Shown here: positions 7,870 through 15,707 of the stretch, piece by piece
Position numbering within the stretch: the first letter of the stretch is position 1
Layout: every line of letters begins with the position of its first letter
DNA from: JAACFF01 sp963701435
GTDB taxonomy: Bacteria; Chloroflexota; Anaerolineae; Promineifilales; Promineifilaceae
Direction of reading: 5' to 3'
Assembly: GCA_963701435.1 (NCBI GenBank)
Contig: CAVPAL010000008.1
Span: forward strand, 310,001-374,000
DNA: 64,000 nt
The notes under the pieces: model-generated
Databases searched by the model: none
Seen by the model: the letters and a program-made list of their open reading frames with translations, nothing else
What the model was told of the DNA's origin: nothing
Program-made: the position numbers and the translations under genes

Positions 7870-9319
7870 AACCTCTCTATTCGCATTAAGCGTACCGGGC
7901 ATGAGTTTTGCGTTTCTGGTCTGGAAGGCGTCCGAAGAAGGGCATTTGCCAGGATTGAGTACGCTGATTGTGCCGCTGATTGTTATTTTGACATTAGTGG
8001 TGTTAAACGGGCTGTATGTTGCGGCTGAGTTTTCAATTATTGGGGTGCGATCAACTCAGATGGAACAGTTGGCAAACGAAGGTAACAAAACTGCCCATCA
8101 TGTGCTTGAGGTTTTGGAATCCCGCCCAAAGCAAGATCAGTACATTGCCACGGCGCAGTTGGGAATTACAATTGCGTCACTGGGTTTAGCGATGTATGGC
8201 GAGCCTAAGATATCTGGATTTATAGAGCCGTACATGGAGGAATGGTTGGGGTTAAGTGAAACGGCCGTTAGAACGATAGGCTATTTGATTGCGCTGGGTT
8301 CGCTGACTTATTTACACGTTGTCTTGGGAGAAATGGTTCCCAAAAGCCTCGCTTTACTTGATTCATCCAACATGGTGTTGCGTCTGGCGCGTCCCATGCA
8401 AATTTCACTCGCCATCCTTAATTTTCCGGTTAGGATTCTCAACGGGATTGGCAACCTGCTGCTAAAAATCCTACGCATCCCGCCGGCTCAGGGACATGCC
8501 AGCCTCATGGCGCCGGACGAGCTGGAACTAATTGTGGCCGAAAGCACTGAGGGCGGATTAATCGATGTGGATGAGCAGGAAATGATCCGCAACATCTTTG
8601 ACTTCAGCGATCGAATCGTCGGCCAGGTTATGACCCCGCGCACAAAGGTTCAGGCTATTTCACTAAACATCTCACTAGAAGATTTATTGCAACTTGTCAC
8701 CCAAAGCCGTCACAGCCGCTTTCCCGTCTTCGAAGAAGACCTCGATCACATCACTGGCATCCTGCATCTGAAGGATCTGGTGCGCCAGGTCATCAAACCC
8801 GCCAGCCAGTTTGATCTGCGCCTGATTCTGCGCACGGCGCCGTCAGTCCCTGAGGATCAAGCGGTGGAGACACTGCTGGCCGCTTTCAAACGCCAAAAAC
8901 TACACATGGCCATTGTCCTGGACGAATTTGGCGGTATGGCCGGCATCGTTACGCTGGAGGACCTGGTCGAAGAGGTTGTTGGCGAGGTGCGGGATGAATT
9001 TGACCTGGAAAAAGAGCCTTATGTGGAAATTGCTCCCGGCCAAATAGAAGTCGCCGGAGATTACCTAGTTGATGATCTGCGGGAACAAGTTTATCTGGGC
9101 GAAGAAAACACGCTGCCAGATGTGGAAACGGTAGGTGGATTGGTGATTAGCGCTCTAGGGCGTCCACCGCAGATCAATGATGAGGTTACCTACAATAACG
9201 AAGTTCATTTCAGGGTTTTGGACATTGATAGACGCGCCGTGTCACGCGTTCAGATCGAATTCCCTGCCGTACCAGAGCAAGAAGAAACGCCTCCCGAGGA
9301 AACCAACAACGAACTCTAA
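7862..9319 (+). CDS. CNNM/CorC (HlyC) family membrane protein with CBS pair, copy 2
   Basis: This 485-residue paralogue of the preceding gene overlaps its end by 8 nt, so translation is probably coupled. It has the same order. An extra N-terminal hydrophobic segment precedes CNNM helices with GEMVPKSLAL. The CBS pair contains VMTPRTKVQAI and HITGILHLKDLV. DEFGGMAGIVTLEDLVEE leads into a CorC_HlyC domain and a Glu/Pro-rich tail. VMTPRT matches the family consensus better than VMLHRT in copy 1. Tandem pairs of this family are common, and the two copies have diverged well beyond a recent duplication. The protein sits in the cytoplasmic membrane with CBS domains in the cytosol, where nucleotides such as ATP usually bind. 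Confidence 0.92.
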   Translation: MIKTSLFALSVPGMSFAFLVWKASEEGHLPGLSTLIVPLIVILTLVVLNGLYVAAEFSIIGVRSTQMEQLANEGNKTAHHVLEVLESRPKQDQYIATAQLGITIASLGLAMYGEPKISGFIEPYMEEWLGLSETAVRTIGYLIALGSLTYLHVVLGEMVPKSLALLDSSNMVLRLARPMQISLAILNFPVRILNGIGNLLLKILRIPPAQGHASLMAPDELELIVAESTEGGLIDVDEQEMIRNIFDFSDRIVGQVMTPRTKVQAISLNISLEDLLQLVTQSRHSRFPVFEEDLDHITGILHLKDLVRQVIKPASQFDLRLILRTAPSVPEDQAVETLLAAFKRQKLHMAIVLDEFGGMAGIVTLEDLVEEVVGEVRDEFDLEKEPYVEIAPGQIEVAGDYLVDDLREQVYLGEENTLPDVETVGGLVISALGRPPQINDEVTYNNEVHFRVLDIDRRAVSRVQIEFPAVPEQEETPPEETNNEL

Positions 9320-9337
9320 ATAACTATTAGACGACCA

Positions 9338-10855
9338 TTAAAGCCCGTAAATATCACTAAACTTTTGGGTTGCATAGCGCATAAATGCTGCATGCGAGAG
9401 TGGTTTGCCTGTGACGCGCTCCACCAACTCACGCGGCGTGAATTTTTTGCCGACCTGGTGAATGTTGACACGCAGCCAGGTAAGTAATTCATCCGTTTTG
9501 CCCAGGGCCATTTCTTCGAGGATAAGCGGGTTTTGGGCAACGGCCGTTTCAAAAAACTGCGCTGCATATAAATTCCCCAACGCATAAGTCGGAAAATAAC
9601 CCAACATCGGCCGGGTCCAATGTACATCCTGCAAACAACCCGCGCTGTCCGTCGGCGGCGTAATGCCCAACAGCGCCTGCATCTTATCATTCCAGGCCGT
9701 GGGCACATCGGCCGGTAGCAAATCACCGTTCAACATTGCCTGCTCCAATTCGAAGCGCAAAATAATGTGGAAATTATAAGTCAGCTCATCCGCCTCAACC
9801 CGAATGTAGGATGGCTGTACTTTATTAATGGCGCGGTAAAAATCTTCGTGATTGAATTGACTCAAGTTTTCCGGGAAAATCGCCTGCAGCAGCAGAAAAT
9901 GCGTTCGCCAAAAGCCGCGGCTGCGCCCGACCACATTCTCCATCATGCGCGATTGTGACTCATGTATTCCCAGGGATGCGCCGTGCGCCAAAGGCGTACG
10001 CGCCAGGTCTGGATGCGTGCCCTGTTCATACATGGCATGTCCCGATTCATGCAGCGTACCAAAAAGCGCCGAACTGAGAAAGTCTGGATTCCAGCGAGTG
10101 GTAATGCGCGCATCATCGCGGCTGAAGCTGGTCGCGAAAGGATGCACCACGGTACCCAAATGGCCGCGCGCAAAATCATAGCCAATGGCGCTGGCAATAT
10201 AACGCGCAAAGCTCTTTTGTTTGGAGATTTCGTAGGATTGGTGCAAAAGCGAGTCATCAACGGCCGTTCCCCGTTCTTCAATCGCCTCCCGCAAAGGTAC
10301 CAATTCCGCGCTCAAGGCCTCAAAAATCGCGCGTACATCAGCCGTCTTGGCATCGGTTTCATATTGATCCAGAAGCGCATCATAAGGCTCATCCTCATAA
10401 CCATAATACTCTGCCATCTCCTGGCTCAATTCAATAATCTGCTCCAACCAGGGCCGGTAGGAGGCAAAGTCATTTTCTGCGCGCGCTTTGACCCAGGCCT
10501 TATGCGCATGGCCGCTCACGTCACTGACCCGCGCCACAAACTCCGGAGGCAGCTTGCGCGCATCGGAATAGGATCGTCGCAGCAGGCGTATCAGACTCGC
10601 CTCGTCACTGTCATACTCAGCTTCTGCAACTTCTGCGGCGGCGTTCTCGAGCAGTTCGCCAAACTCATCCGCCGTAAACATAATATGCGTCAGGCGGTTG
10701 AGCGTCGTCATTTGCTGAATACGCGCCGTGAGACCCGCTTTAGGCATATTGGTCTCGCGATCCCAGGACAAAACGGCCGTAGCCTTGACAAGATCATGAA
10801 TTTCGTAAACCTTTTCTAATAAGGCGTTGTAATAGTTCGATTCGATGGATCGCAT
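9338..10855 (-). CDS. Thermostable carboxypeptidase, M32 family
   Basis: This zinc metallocarboxypeptidase of the Taq/Pfu type removes C-terminal residues. At about 505 residues it has normal M32 length. The active-site motif HESGHAMYEQG is present (HExxH), followed by the family stretch HESQSRMMENVVGRS supplying the third ligand, and by IRVEADELTYNFHIILRFE. I chose the ATG at 10855 over the upstream TTG because GGAG lies 6 nt before it. The gene begins 37 bp after the last RING-like gene on the same strand and may be cotranscribed with the Ubl system. M32 enzymes are usually stand-alone, so a functional link is uncertain. It converges with the CNNM pair, 18 bp apart. Confidence 0.94.
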   Translation of the reverse strand: MRSIESNYYNALLEKVYEIHDLVKATAVLSWDRETNMPKAGLTARIQQMTTLNRLTHIMFTADEFGELLENAAAEVAEAEYDSDEASLIRLLRRSYSDARKLPPEFVARVSDVSGHAHKAWVKARAENDFASYRPWLEQIIELSQEMAEYYGYEDEPYDALLDQYETDAKTADVRAIFEALSAELVPLREAIEERGTAVDDSLLHQSYEISKQKSFARYIASAIGYDFARGHLGTVVHPFATSFSRDDARITTRWNPDFLSSALFGTLHESGHAMYEQGTHPDLARTPLAHGASLGIHESQSRMMENVVGRSRGFWRTHFLLLQAIFPENLSQFNHEDFYRAINKVQPSYIRVEADELTYNFHIILRFELEQAMLNGDLLPADVPTAWNDKMQALLGITPPTDSAGCLQDVHWTRPMLGYFPTYALGNLYAAQFFETAVAQNPLILEEMALGKTDELLTWLRVNIHQVGKKFTPRELVERVTGKPLSHAAFMRYATQKFSDIYGL

Positions 10856-10892
10856 TGTTTGCTCCAAAAAAATATTTCGGGGATTGTTTTAT

Positions 10893-11378
10893 TCAAAAAA
10901 TTATTTGTGAATTACATATAAAGGATAGAGCGGCGCCTGCGCTCGAACTGCCCGAATTGAGGGTTTCGACTATAGCCCAAATCGCAAAACAGCCCAGCGC
11001 CAGGAACAATACCGCTAACAAAATTGAGATAATAAAACATGTCCGCGCGCAGCCAAAATTACTGCTGGTGCTGGGCATCGTGCGTACCTTTGAGCGCGGC
11101 GGCCGCGGCGCATCCACATTGATGACGCGTGCCCGCGGAGGCCGGCTAAGCCGCCGGGGCCGGCCAATTTCACCTGCGCCTGTACAGCCATAAGCCGAAC
11201 ATTGATTTTCGTTCGCCTGCCAGCAGTGGACATGATGCAAAGCCCCATCCTCCGGGCAAACAACCAGCGTGTCCGCCAACGTAAAAGATGCCTTGCACAA
11301 GGCGCAGGTTGATTCGAGAAAAGGGGAGCGCAAATCAAGACGAACAGGTCTAATCATATTAGCAATTTTGGGGGCCAT
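10893..11378 (-). CDS. RING-like zinc protein with C-terminal membrane anchor
   Basis: This protein of about 161 residues is a candidate E3-like component. Near the N-terminus is CALC, an 11-residue spacer, CPED, then HHVHCW and CSAYGC. That gives C-x2-C...C-x2-D-x4-H/H-x2-C...C-x3-C, a RING-like treble clef in which one expected Cys is Asp. The fold resembles the prokaryotic RING family found in bacterial Ubl operons. A basic, Pro/Arg-rich linker leads to a hydrophobic segment near ISILLAVLFLALGCFAIWAI, so it should be membrane-anchored with the zinc module cytosolic. The start is ATG 11378 or GTG 11387, both without a clear ribosome site. It is last in the E1-Ubl-E2-JAMM-RING gene order. 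Confidence 0.7.
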   Translation of the reverse strand: MAPKIANMIRPVRLDLRSPFLESTCALCKASFTLADTLVVCPEDGALHHVHCWQANENQCSAYGCTGAGEIGRPRRLSRPPRARVINVDAPRPPRSKVRTMPSTSSNFGCARTCFIISILLAVLFLALGCFAIWAIVETLNSGSSSAGAALSFICNSQIIF

Positions 11379-11467
11379 AGAGGACACAACCCAAATCGCG
11401 GACTCTTGGTGCGATTTTTCCTTGCGTCTCCTCTATGATATGGACTTTATGTTACATTTTCAGGGAA

Positions 11468-11896
11468 TTATCCAATCTTGATCTGGTTCAACAACCACTG
11501 CCAGAAACGCTGCCACAAACCGGGACGATTTATCTGCTCAATCTGTCGTTTTTGTTCATACTTGAGGCGGCGTGTACGCGTACTTGCAGTTCGGCCGTTC
11601 TCTGACGGGGCGGGAATGTCGGAATAATTCACTTTGATTGCGGGGCCAAGGTTACGGCCGTGGACAAAATATTTGTCATGCCCGCAGCCCAAAACCGCGC
11701 ACTTTCCGCCGCTCTGCTCCCAACACACCTTGTGATACAACGTGCCGCACTGCGCGCATACAACCGGCTTGATTTCATCGCCATCCAGGTTGCCTTCCAC
11801 TGCACTGGCGCAGATTGGGCAATGCAAACTCAGCTGATTGGCTTCGGTAATATCTTCGTCCGTGATTTGAATCAACGGCAGTTCTTGCTCGTCCAT
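11468..11896 (-). CDS. RING-like zinc protein, candidate E3
   Basis: This 142-residue protein has a complete RING-like ligand set at residues 26-70: CPIC, then CAQC, then YHKVCW, then CAVLGC. This matches the prokaryotic RING pattern C-x2-C...C-x2-C-x4-H-x2-C...C-x4-C. RING proteins recruit E2 enzymes to substrates, and an E2 gene lies 2.6 kb upstream in the same array. The C-terminus is basic and ends in an amphipathic Trp-rich helix near LWQRFWQWLLNQ, possibly a membrane-associating segment. It is a paralogue of the next gene, which has one altered zinc ligand. Without the context it could be read as a generic zinc-ribbon protein. Confidence 0.75.
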   Translation of the reverse strand: MDEQELPLIQITDEDITEANQLSLHCPICASAVEGNLDGDEIKPVVCAQCGTLYHKVCWEQSGGKCAVLGCGHDKYFVHGRNLGPAIKVNYSDIPAPSENGRTASTRTRRLKYEQKRQIEQINRPGLWQRFWQWLLNQIKIG

Positions 11897-12041
11897 GATA
11901 CTGTAAGCGTAATCTGATCTTTGTTGCAGGTCAAGTAACTCCTTAACAATTCATCCTGTAAATTCAGGGATGATTCAGAATCCAACGGGTTAAGCAAATA
12001 ATTTATTAGGAAAACTTTGAAATCGCCCAACCCACAACACG

Positions 12042-13190
12042 CTACCATGAACCGGCCGCCCAATAGGGCCACGCAAAATCATGCCGGCTCACGCGTGATT
12101 TATAGCGGTCCCAGCAGAAAAAGCCGCTGGAACGCGCGCGTGGGTCTAATACAAAGGCAACATGCCAGATTTGGGTAAAAAAGGTCTGGTGAATAAAAAG
12201 GTCCATGCCGGAAAGAAAAATTCCAAACCCCGGATGCGTATGGTACCAACCCACCATAACGGCCGTTTCGTCCGGATATCGCTCTGCCAATGTATCATGG
12301 GCATTGCGCCAGCTTTCAGGCGTGTAAGTCACGCTGGCGCCTTGCATAAGCGTATGTTTGGCTTCGATGGCATCAATGATGTGGACTATGTAACGGCCGT
12401 CCGGCTGTTTTTCCGGGCGTGGGCCAATTAGAAAACCGGCCACCTCCCGATTTAGGCTGCTGAGCGCGTGAGCTTGCGAGGCGCGCAGCGCCGGTTCATC
12501 CACCAGGATATCCACTGCCGCCCAGGTGGGATTACCTCCCGGCAACTGCTGCCCGGCGACGCGTACGCGGGCTTTGCTGGGCTGGATATGCGGCATGGTT
12601 TCTGCCGGTTCAATTTTCGTCTCCGCCTTCTTTTCCTTTTCAATTTCAGGATAGACCGGTTCGGCATCCGCAACAGTAACATCGGGCGCAGCGTCTGCCG
12701 CCGCTTTTTCATCAACTGGTTGGGATTCGGAAACCGGCGGTTCTGCACCAGTTTCTGTTTCGACTGCGGCCTCTGCAGGGTGATCCTCATCCGATATGAG
12801 CGGCGTTGATTCATCAGCTACAAACGCACGCTCTTCTTCGTCGTCTTCCTCGGCTGGGGCCGGTTCATCCGGCAATAGAAGCATAAATTGCGACCAATCA
12901 GCTAACGGTTCATCCGGGCTATCCGAACGTATGACGCGGATGTTAACCTGTTCTTCCGAATCCAGGGCCAGCAAATTGATATTTTCATACGTATCCCACA
13001 CATCTGCTTCCAATTCGGCTGCAAAAGTTTGCAAGTCGGTCAGGGTACATTCGCTCAATGGCAGGTATCGTTCGCCCACCGGCACAACATCTGCAGGAGC
13101 CAACGTAACGGTTAATGTGGCAGATTCATCTGATCCAGGTAAGGAAATGGTAATTAAGGCAGCATAAGTACGATCGTTTAATTCAGACAT
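12042..13190 (-). CDS. JAMM/MPN-domain isopeptidase with N-terminal extension (DUB-like)
   Basis: A predicted zinc isopeptidase that would remove or process the Ubl, of about 382 residues. Residues 1-105 look like a compact beta-rich domain, 105-200 a low-complexity acidic Glu/Ala/Pro linker, and about 220-375 the MPN domain. The JAMM signature is complete: Glu in REVAGFLIG, then HTHPGFGIFLSGMD (HxHP-x6-S-x2-D). The ATG at 13190 (MSELN) is preferred over an upstream TTG, although no strong ribosome site is seen. It follows the membrane-bound JAMM gene by 76 bp. Two JAMM enzymes in one Ubl locus suggest separate roles, for example soluble and membrane-bound deconjugation. Confidence 0.85.
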   Translation of the reverse strand: MSELNDRTYAALITISLPGSDESATLTVTLAPADVVPVGERYLPLSECTLTDLQTFAAELEADVWDTYENINLLALDSEEQVNIRVIRSDSPDEPLADWSQFMLLLPDEPAPAEEDDEEERAFVADESTPLISDEDHPAEAAVETETGAEPPVSESQPVDEKAAADAAPDVTVADAEPVYPEIEKEKKAETKIEPAETMPHIQPSKARVRVAGQQLPGGNPTWAAVDILVDEPALRASQAHALSSLNREVAGFLIGPRPEKQPDGRYIVHIIDAIEAKHTLMQGASVTYTPESWRNAHDTLAERYPDETAVMVGWYHTHPGFGIFLSGMDLFIHQTFFTQIWHVAFVLDPRARSSGFFCWDRYKSRVSRHDFAWPYWAAGSW

Positions 13191-13266
13191 AAAGTGTATT
13201 TCGATTTGCGCAGCGCGTATCAAGAATGGATGCAGGGCAGCGTTTGATACGCAATGCGCATTAAAT

Positions 13267-14511
13267 TTAGGGCGTCATTTCGAGCAAAATGGTACAGGGC
13301 GGCGAAGCGGGCAAAATGATATTATTGCGATCAACGGCCGACAGACGCACTTCATAAACGCCGGGAGGGAAGCTGGTTGTGTCCCATTGCGCCAGCAAAC
13401 CTAATTTTGTGTCGCGCCTGACGCTGTTTAACAATGTCCAGGAGCCATTCTCACGCAGCCGGGTTTGGACTTGATAGCGCCCCGCATTCGGGTAAACGGC
13501 CGTTCCGTTCAGCTCGATTGTTGTTCCAATCTGTATGCGTTGCCCGGTTAAGGGCGTTAAAAAGCGTAAACGTGGATCGGGACAGGTCAGGGCATTGCTG
13601 TCGGCCAGCGTTTTATCCGCCAGGACGATGACGGTGTTTTCTAGTTGATTGACTTCGCGCGTCAGTGGAACGACCCAGCCAACGAGTAAAAAAAAACTGA
13701 GCAAAAAGCCTAAAGCGCCAATTGCAAAGCCCAGATACGGCCGCGCCGAAGGCAAACCGGGTCTTGCGTTGGGGGGCAGGTAAACTTCGTTGGGGTACGC
13801 CCGCTGCTGTTCTTCAGGGTAATAATCATAAGGATGATCCCAAACAGCGGTCTGGACGTAACGCCAGGGCAAAATAGATTCTGCCTGTCGATCAAGCCGT
13901 TCATAAAAACCGGGGTACGCTTTCAGATGACCGGCCTGCCAGCCGAATACGGCCGTTTCACGCCGCACCGGATCAACGACTAAACCAATATGCCAGGGCA
14001 TGGTAAAAGCAGCCGAATGCACAACAACATCATCGCTGGAGTAAAACGCCCCCAGGTCCGGGTGCGTGTGGAACCAGCCGACAATATCCAGATTTGGATA
14101 CTTCGCGGCGCGGTCTGTGTGCAACTGCGCCCAGGCATCGGCCGTAAATGTAAAATGCACCGGGCCATGATCTTTAGTCACAGCCGGCAGTCCCGCTTGT
14201 ACATCCACGTAGAGGCGATCTTCATAACGAAACGCGCGACCCAAAAGCGCGCCGCCCAATTCGCAATCCAGGTTACTGCTGCTGTGGGCGGCAATTTGCT
14301 GCACGGCCGTTTGGGAAAACACGACCGTCACAGCGTCCGCCGGAACAGGCTGTCCGTGCAAACAGCAAGTTTCTGCCAGTTGGGGCGGTTTGCGGTTGGG
14401 GAGGTTTTTCACAGCAGCGGCGTTTTCCAGAGCAGCCCGATTTTCAGGCTGGGAAACGGCCGTTTCTGTCTGTTGTGATTCACTCTCCGAGAATGTTGAT
14501 GCCGAAGTCAT
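13267..14511 (-). CDS. JAMM/MPN-domain isopeptidase with transmembrane segment and C-terminal beta domain
   Basis: This second predicted deubiquitinase-like protease has about 414 residues. After a Gln/Ser-rich N-terminus, the MPN domain spans about residues 60-200. It has Glu in CELGGALLG and the metal motif HTHPDLGAFYSSDD (HxHP-x6-S-x2-D). A hydrophobic helix near GFAIGALGFLLSFFLLVGWV crosses the membrane. The C-terminal 120 residues read like an Ig-like beta-sandwich and would be outside. The ATG at 14511 is preferred because GAGG lies 6 nt upstream; this overlaps the E2 gene by 32 nt and implies translational coupling. Linking a cytosolic DUB to an exported beta domain is uncommon. Confidence 0.85.
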   Translation of the reverse strand: MTSASTFSESESQQTETAVSQPENRAALENAAAVKNLPNRKPPQLAETCCLHGQPVPADAVTVVFSQTAVQQIAAHSSSNLDCELGGALLGRAFRYEDRLYVDVQAGLPAVTKDHGPVHFTFTADAWAQLHTDRAAKYPNLDIVGWFHTHPDLGAFYSSDDVVVHSAAFTMPWHIGLVVDPVRRETAVFGWQAGHLKAYPGFYERLDRQAESILPWRYVQTAVWDHPYDYYPEEQQRAYPNEVYLPPNARPGLPSARPYLGFAIGALGFLLSFFLLVGWVVPLTREVNQLENTVIVLADKTLADSNALTCPDPRLRFLTPLTGQRIQIGTTIELNGTAVYPNAGRYQVQTRLRENGSWTLLNSVRRDTKLGLLAQWDTTSFPPGVYEVRLSAVDRNNIILPASPPCTILLEMTP

Positions 14512-15019
14512 CTGGTTCCTCATCCCCAATAATAATCAGGTCGGCCAGCGACTGACCCTTTAGATCACGATCATCAACCGGAAAAAGAGTTTTATTGCGC
14601 AAAGCCCAGTTCGCCGCCTTTGAATTCATGGGGTCACGGGGATCATAATTTTTATATTGAACCATCTCGCCCAATGTCAACAACAGTTCATCCAGCGTTT
14701 TGGCAGGCCACCACGCGCCAATACAAACCGCGCCAGTTACATGGATATTAGGATGAAAAATAGGCGTCAACCATTTTAGCTGCGGCTGCTTCAAGGGGTA
14801 TTCCGCGTGCAAATAGACGCTCACATCGTGAGCCTCCCGCAGCACCATACGCCCTGAGGGAGTTACTTTTTCAACCCCTTTACATGAAAAGCGAATTAAA
14901 TACTTTTCGGGAGGGCTGCCCTCGGTACGCACAACCTGTATAAACTCACTGCGATTGACCAGGTCTTGAATACGCCGGTAGTCATTGCGAAGCCGCGTTT
15001 CGCGAATATCAAAAGCCAT
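14480..15019 (-). CDS. E2-like ubiquitin-conjugating enzyme (UBC fold)
   Basis: This predicted E2 would carry the Ubl as a thioester and pass it to substrates. It has 179 residues. The UBC core is clear: YPLKQPQLKWLTPIFHPNIH with the HPN tripeptide at 89-91, then the catalytic Cys99 in GAVCIGAWWP, eight residues after Asn91 as in eukaryotic E2s. Next come TLDELLLTLGEMVQ and DPMNSKAANW, matching the C-terminal helices of UBC enzymes. The start has AAGGGA upstream. The 3' end overlaps the JAMM-TM gene. Presence of the HPN, absent from many bacterial E2-like proteins, suggests real isopeptide-forming chemistry. Very confident on the fold, moderately on the reaction. Confidence 0.9.
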   Translation of the reverse strand: MAFDIRETRLRNDYRRIQDLVNRSEFIQVVRTEGSPPEKYLIRFSCKGVEKVTPSGRMVLREAHDVSVYLHAEYPLKQPQLKWLTPIFHPNIHVTGAVCIGAWWPAKTLDELLLTLGEMVQYKNYDPRDPMNSKAANWALRNKTLFPVDDRDLKGQSLADLIIIGDEEPDDFGINILGE

Positions 15020-15119
15020 CAGTTTCCCTTAAAATAAAGAAAGTAGAACGTAATACGTCATTTAAGCACTACGATCTACATGCCATTCAATTCACAAACT
15101 ATTCCGGTACAAAGCGTCA

Positions 15120-15233
15120 GGTGATTCACAGAGAATTTTTGAAAACAAACAATTGGAATTTTCTGTGAATTCCTCGGGGAAATCGCGAAATTTCCACCTT
15201 GTAGAACTTCATAATCTCTTCGCGGTTTACCTA
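15120..15233. repeat. TAGGTAA-family palindromic element, copy B (abuts Ubl stop codon)
   Basis: Two modules are present. Module 1 is GGTGATTCACAGA (15120-15132) with its partner TTCTGTGAATTCC near 15161-15173. Module 2 is GGGGAAATCGCGAA with the partner TTCGCGGTTTACC ending at 15231. The terminal CTA at 15231-15233 is the TAG stop of the Ubl gene on the minus strand. It fills most of the 211-bp gap between the Ubl and E2 genes. Confidence 0.75.
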
Positions 15234-15497
15234 ACCTGCGGTCACCTCTGGGAATAGACTCAAAATATCGTCTTCCTTCACGCCGGCGTCTTGCAGTGAT
15301 TCGTCATCCCCTAACCGTTTGCCGGAAGCACGATGATCCAGCCGATAGGTAATTGGATTGGCCCCCTGACTGGTGGGCAAACCCATACGGCTCACGAGCG
15401 CTGGAATAAGACGGCGCATAGGCACATCATTTGGTAATTCTACCGGGGTTTTCTTTGAGCCGGTTGGATCATAAATAATAACTTTGACACTAGCCAT
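15231..15497 (-). CDS. Ubiquitin-like beta-grasp protein (Ubl modifier)
   Basis: This predicted 88-residue modifier would be activated by the neighbouring E1 and conjugated by the E2. It starts VKVIIYDPTG, the first beta-hairpin of a beta-grasp fold. A helix follows around MRRLIPALVSRMG, then ITYRLDHRASGKRLGDDESLQDAGVKEDDILSLF, whose order (strand, loop, LxD, aGVxxxDxL) is that of ubiquitin and YukD-type proteins. It ends FPEVTAG, so the terminus is already a free Gly, not the Gly-Gly of ubiquitin, and no processing would be needed. GGAGG lies 9 nt before the ATG. Palindromic elements flank it on both sides. YukD of type VII secretion is the main alternative, but no ESX gene is nearby. Confidence 0.85.
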   Translation of the reverse strand: MASVKVIIYDPTGSKKTPVELPNDVPMRRLIPALVSRMGLPTSQGANPITYRLDHRASGKRLGDDESLQDAGVKEDDILSLFPEVTAG

Positions 15498-15591
15498 TTG
15501 TAAAAGCCTCCATGGTTTTTCTCAATAAAAGGTCACTAAGCATTACGCAAAACAAGGTTTTTTGTTGCGAAGTTCAGGTTTTGTTCAAATT

Positions 15592-15707
15592 TAGGTAAAC
15601 CGCAGAAAATTCTTGAAAATAAGACGAGTTAGAAATCTGTGGTTTCGTCGAGGAATTGGCAGAATTTCTACAGCCTTTATTTTTGATTACTTTCTGCCAA
15701 TTACCTA
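15592..15707. repeat. TAGGTAA-family palindromic element, copy C (abuts E1 stop codon)
   Basis: This is the clearest composite copy. Module 1 runs from TAGGTAAACCGCAGA (15592-15606) to TCTGTGGTTT near 15651-15660. Module 2 runs from AATTGGCAGAA to TTCTGCCAATTACCTA, ending at 15707. Both stems are near-perfect but differ in sequence, so the base pairing is kept while the bases change. The terminal CTA at 15705-15707 is the TAG stop of the E1 gene. Confidence 0.8.

Noticed and set aside
9962..10819. 285-codon plus-strand frame opposite the carboxypeptidase
   Set aside because: It is the antisense shadow of the M32 gene, whose HESGH motif and family sequence explain the region.
15231..15497. 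Ubl as YukD of a type VII secretion system
   Set aside because: No EssC/FtsK-type ATPase or WXG protein is nearby, while E1, E2 and JAMM genes are.
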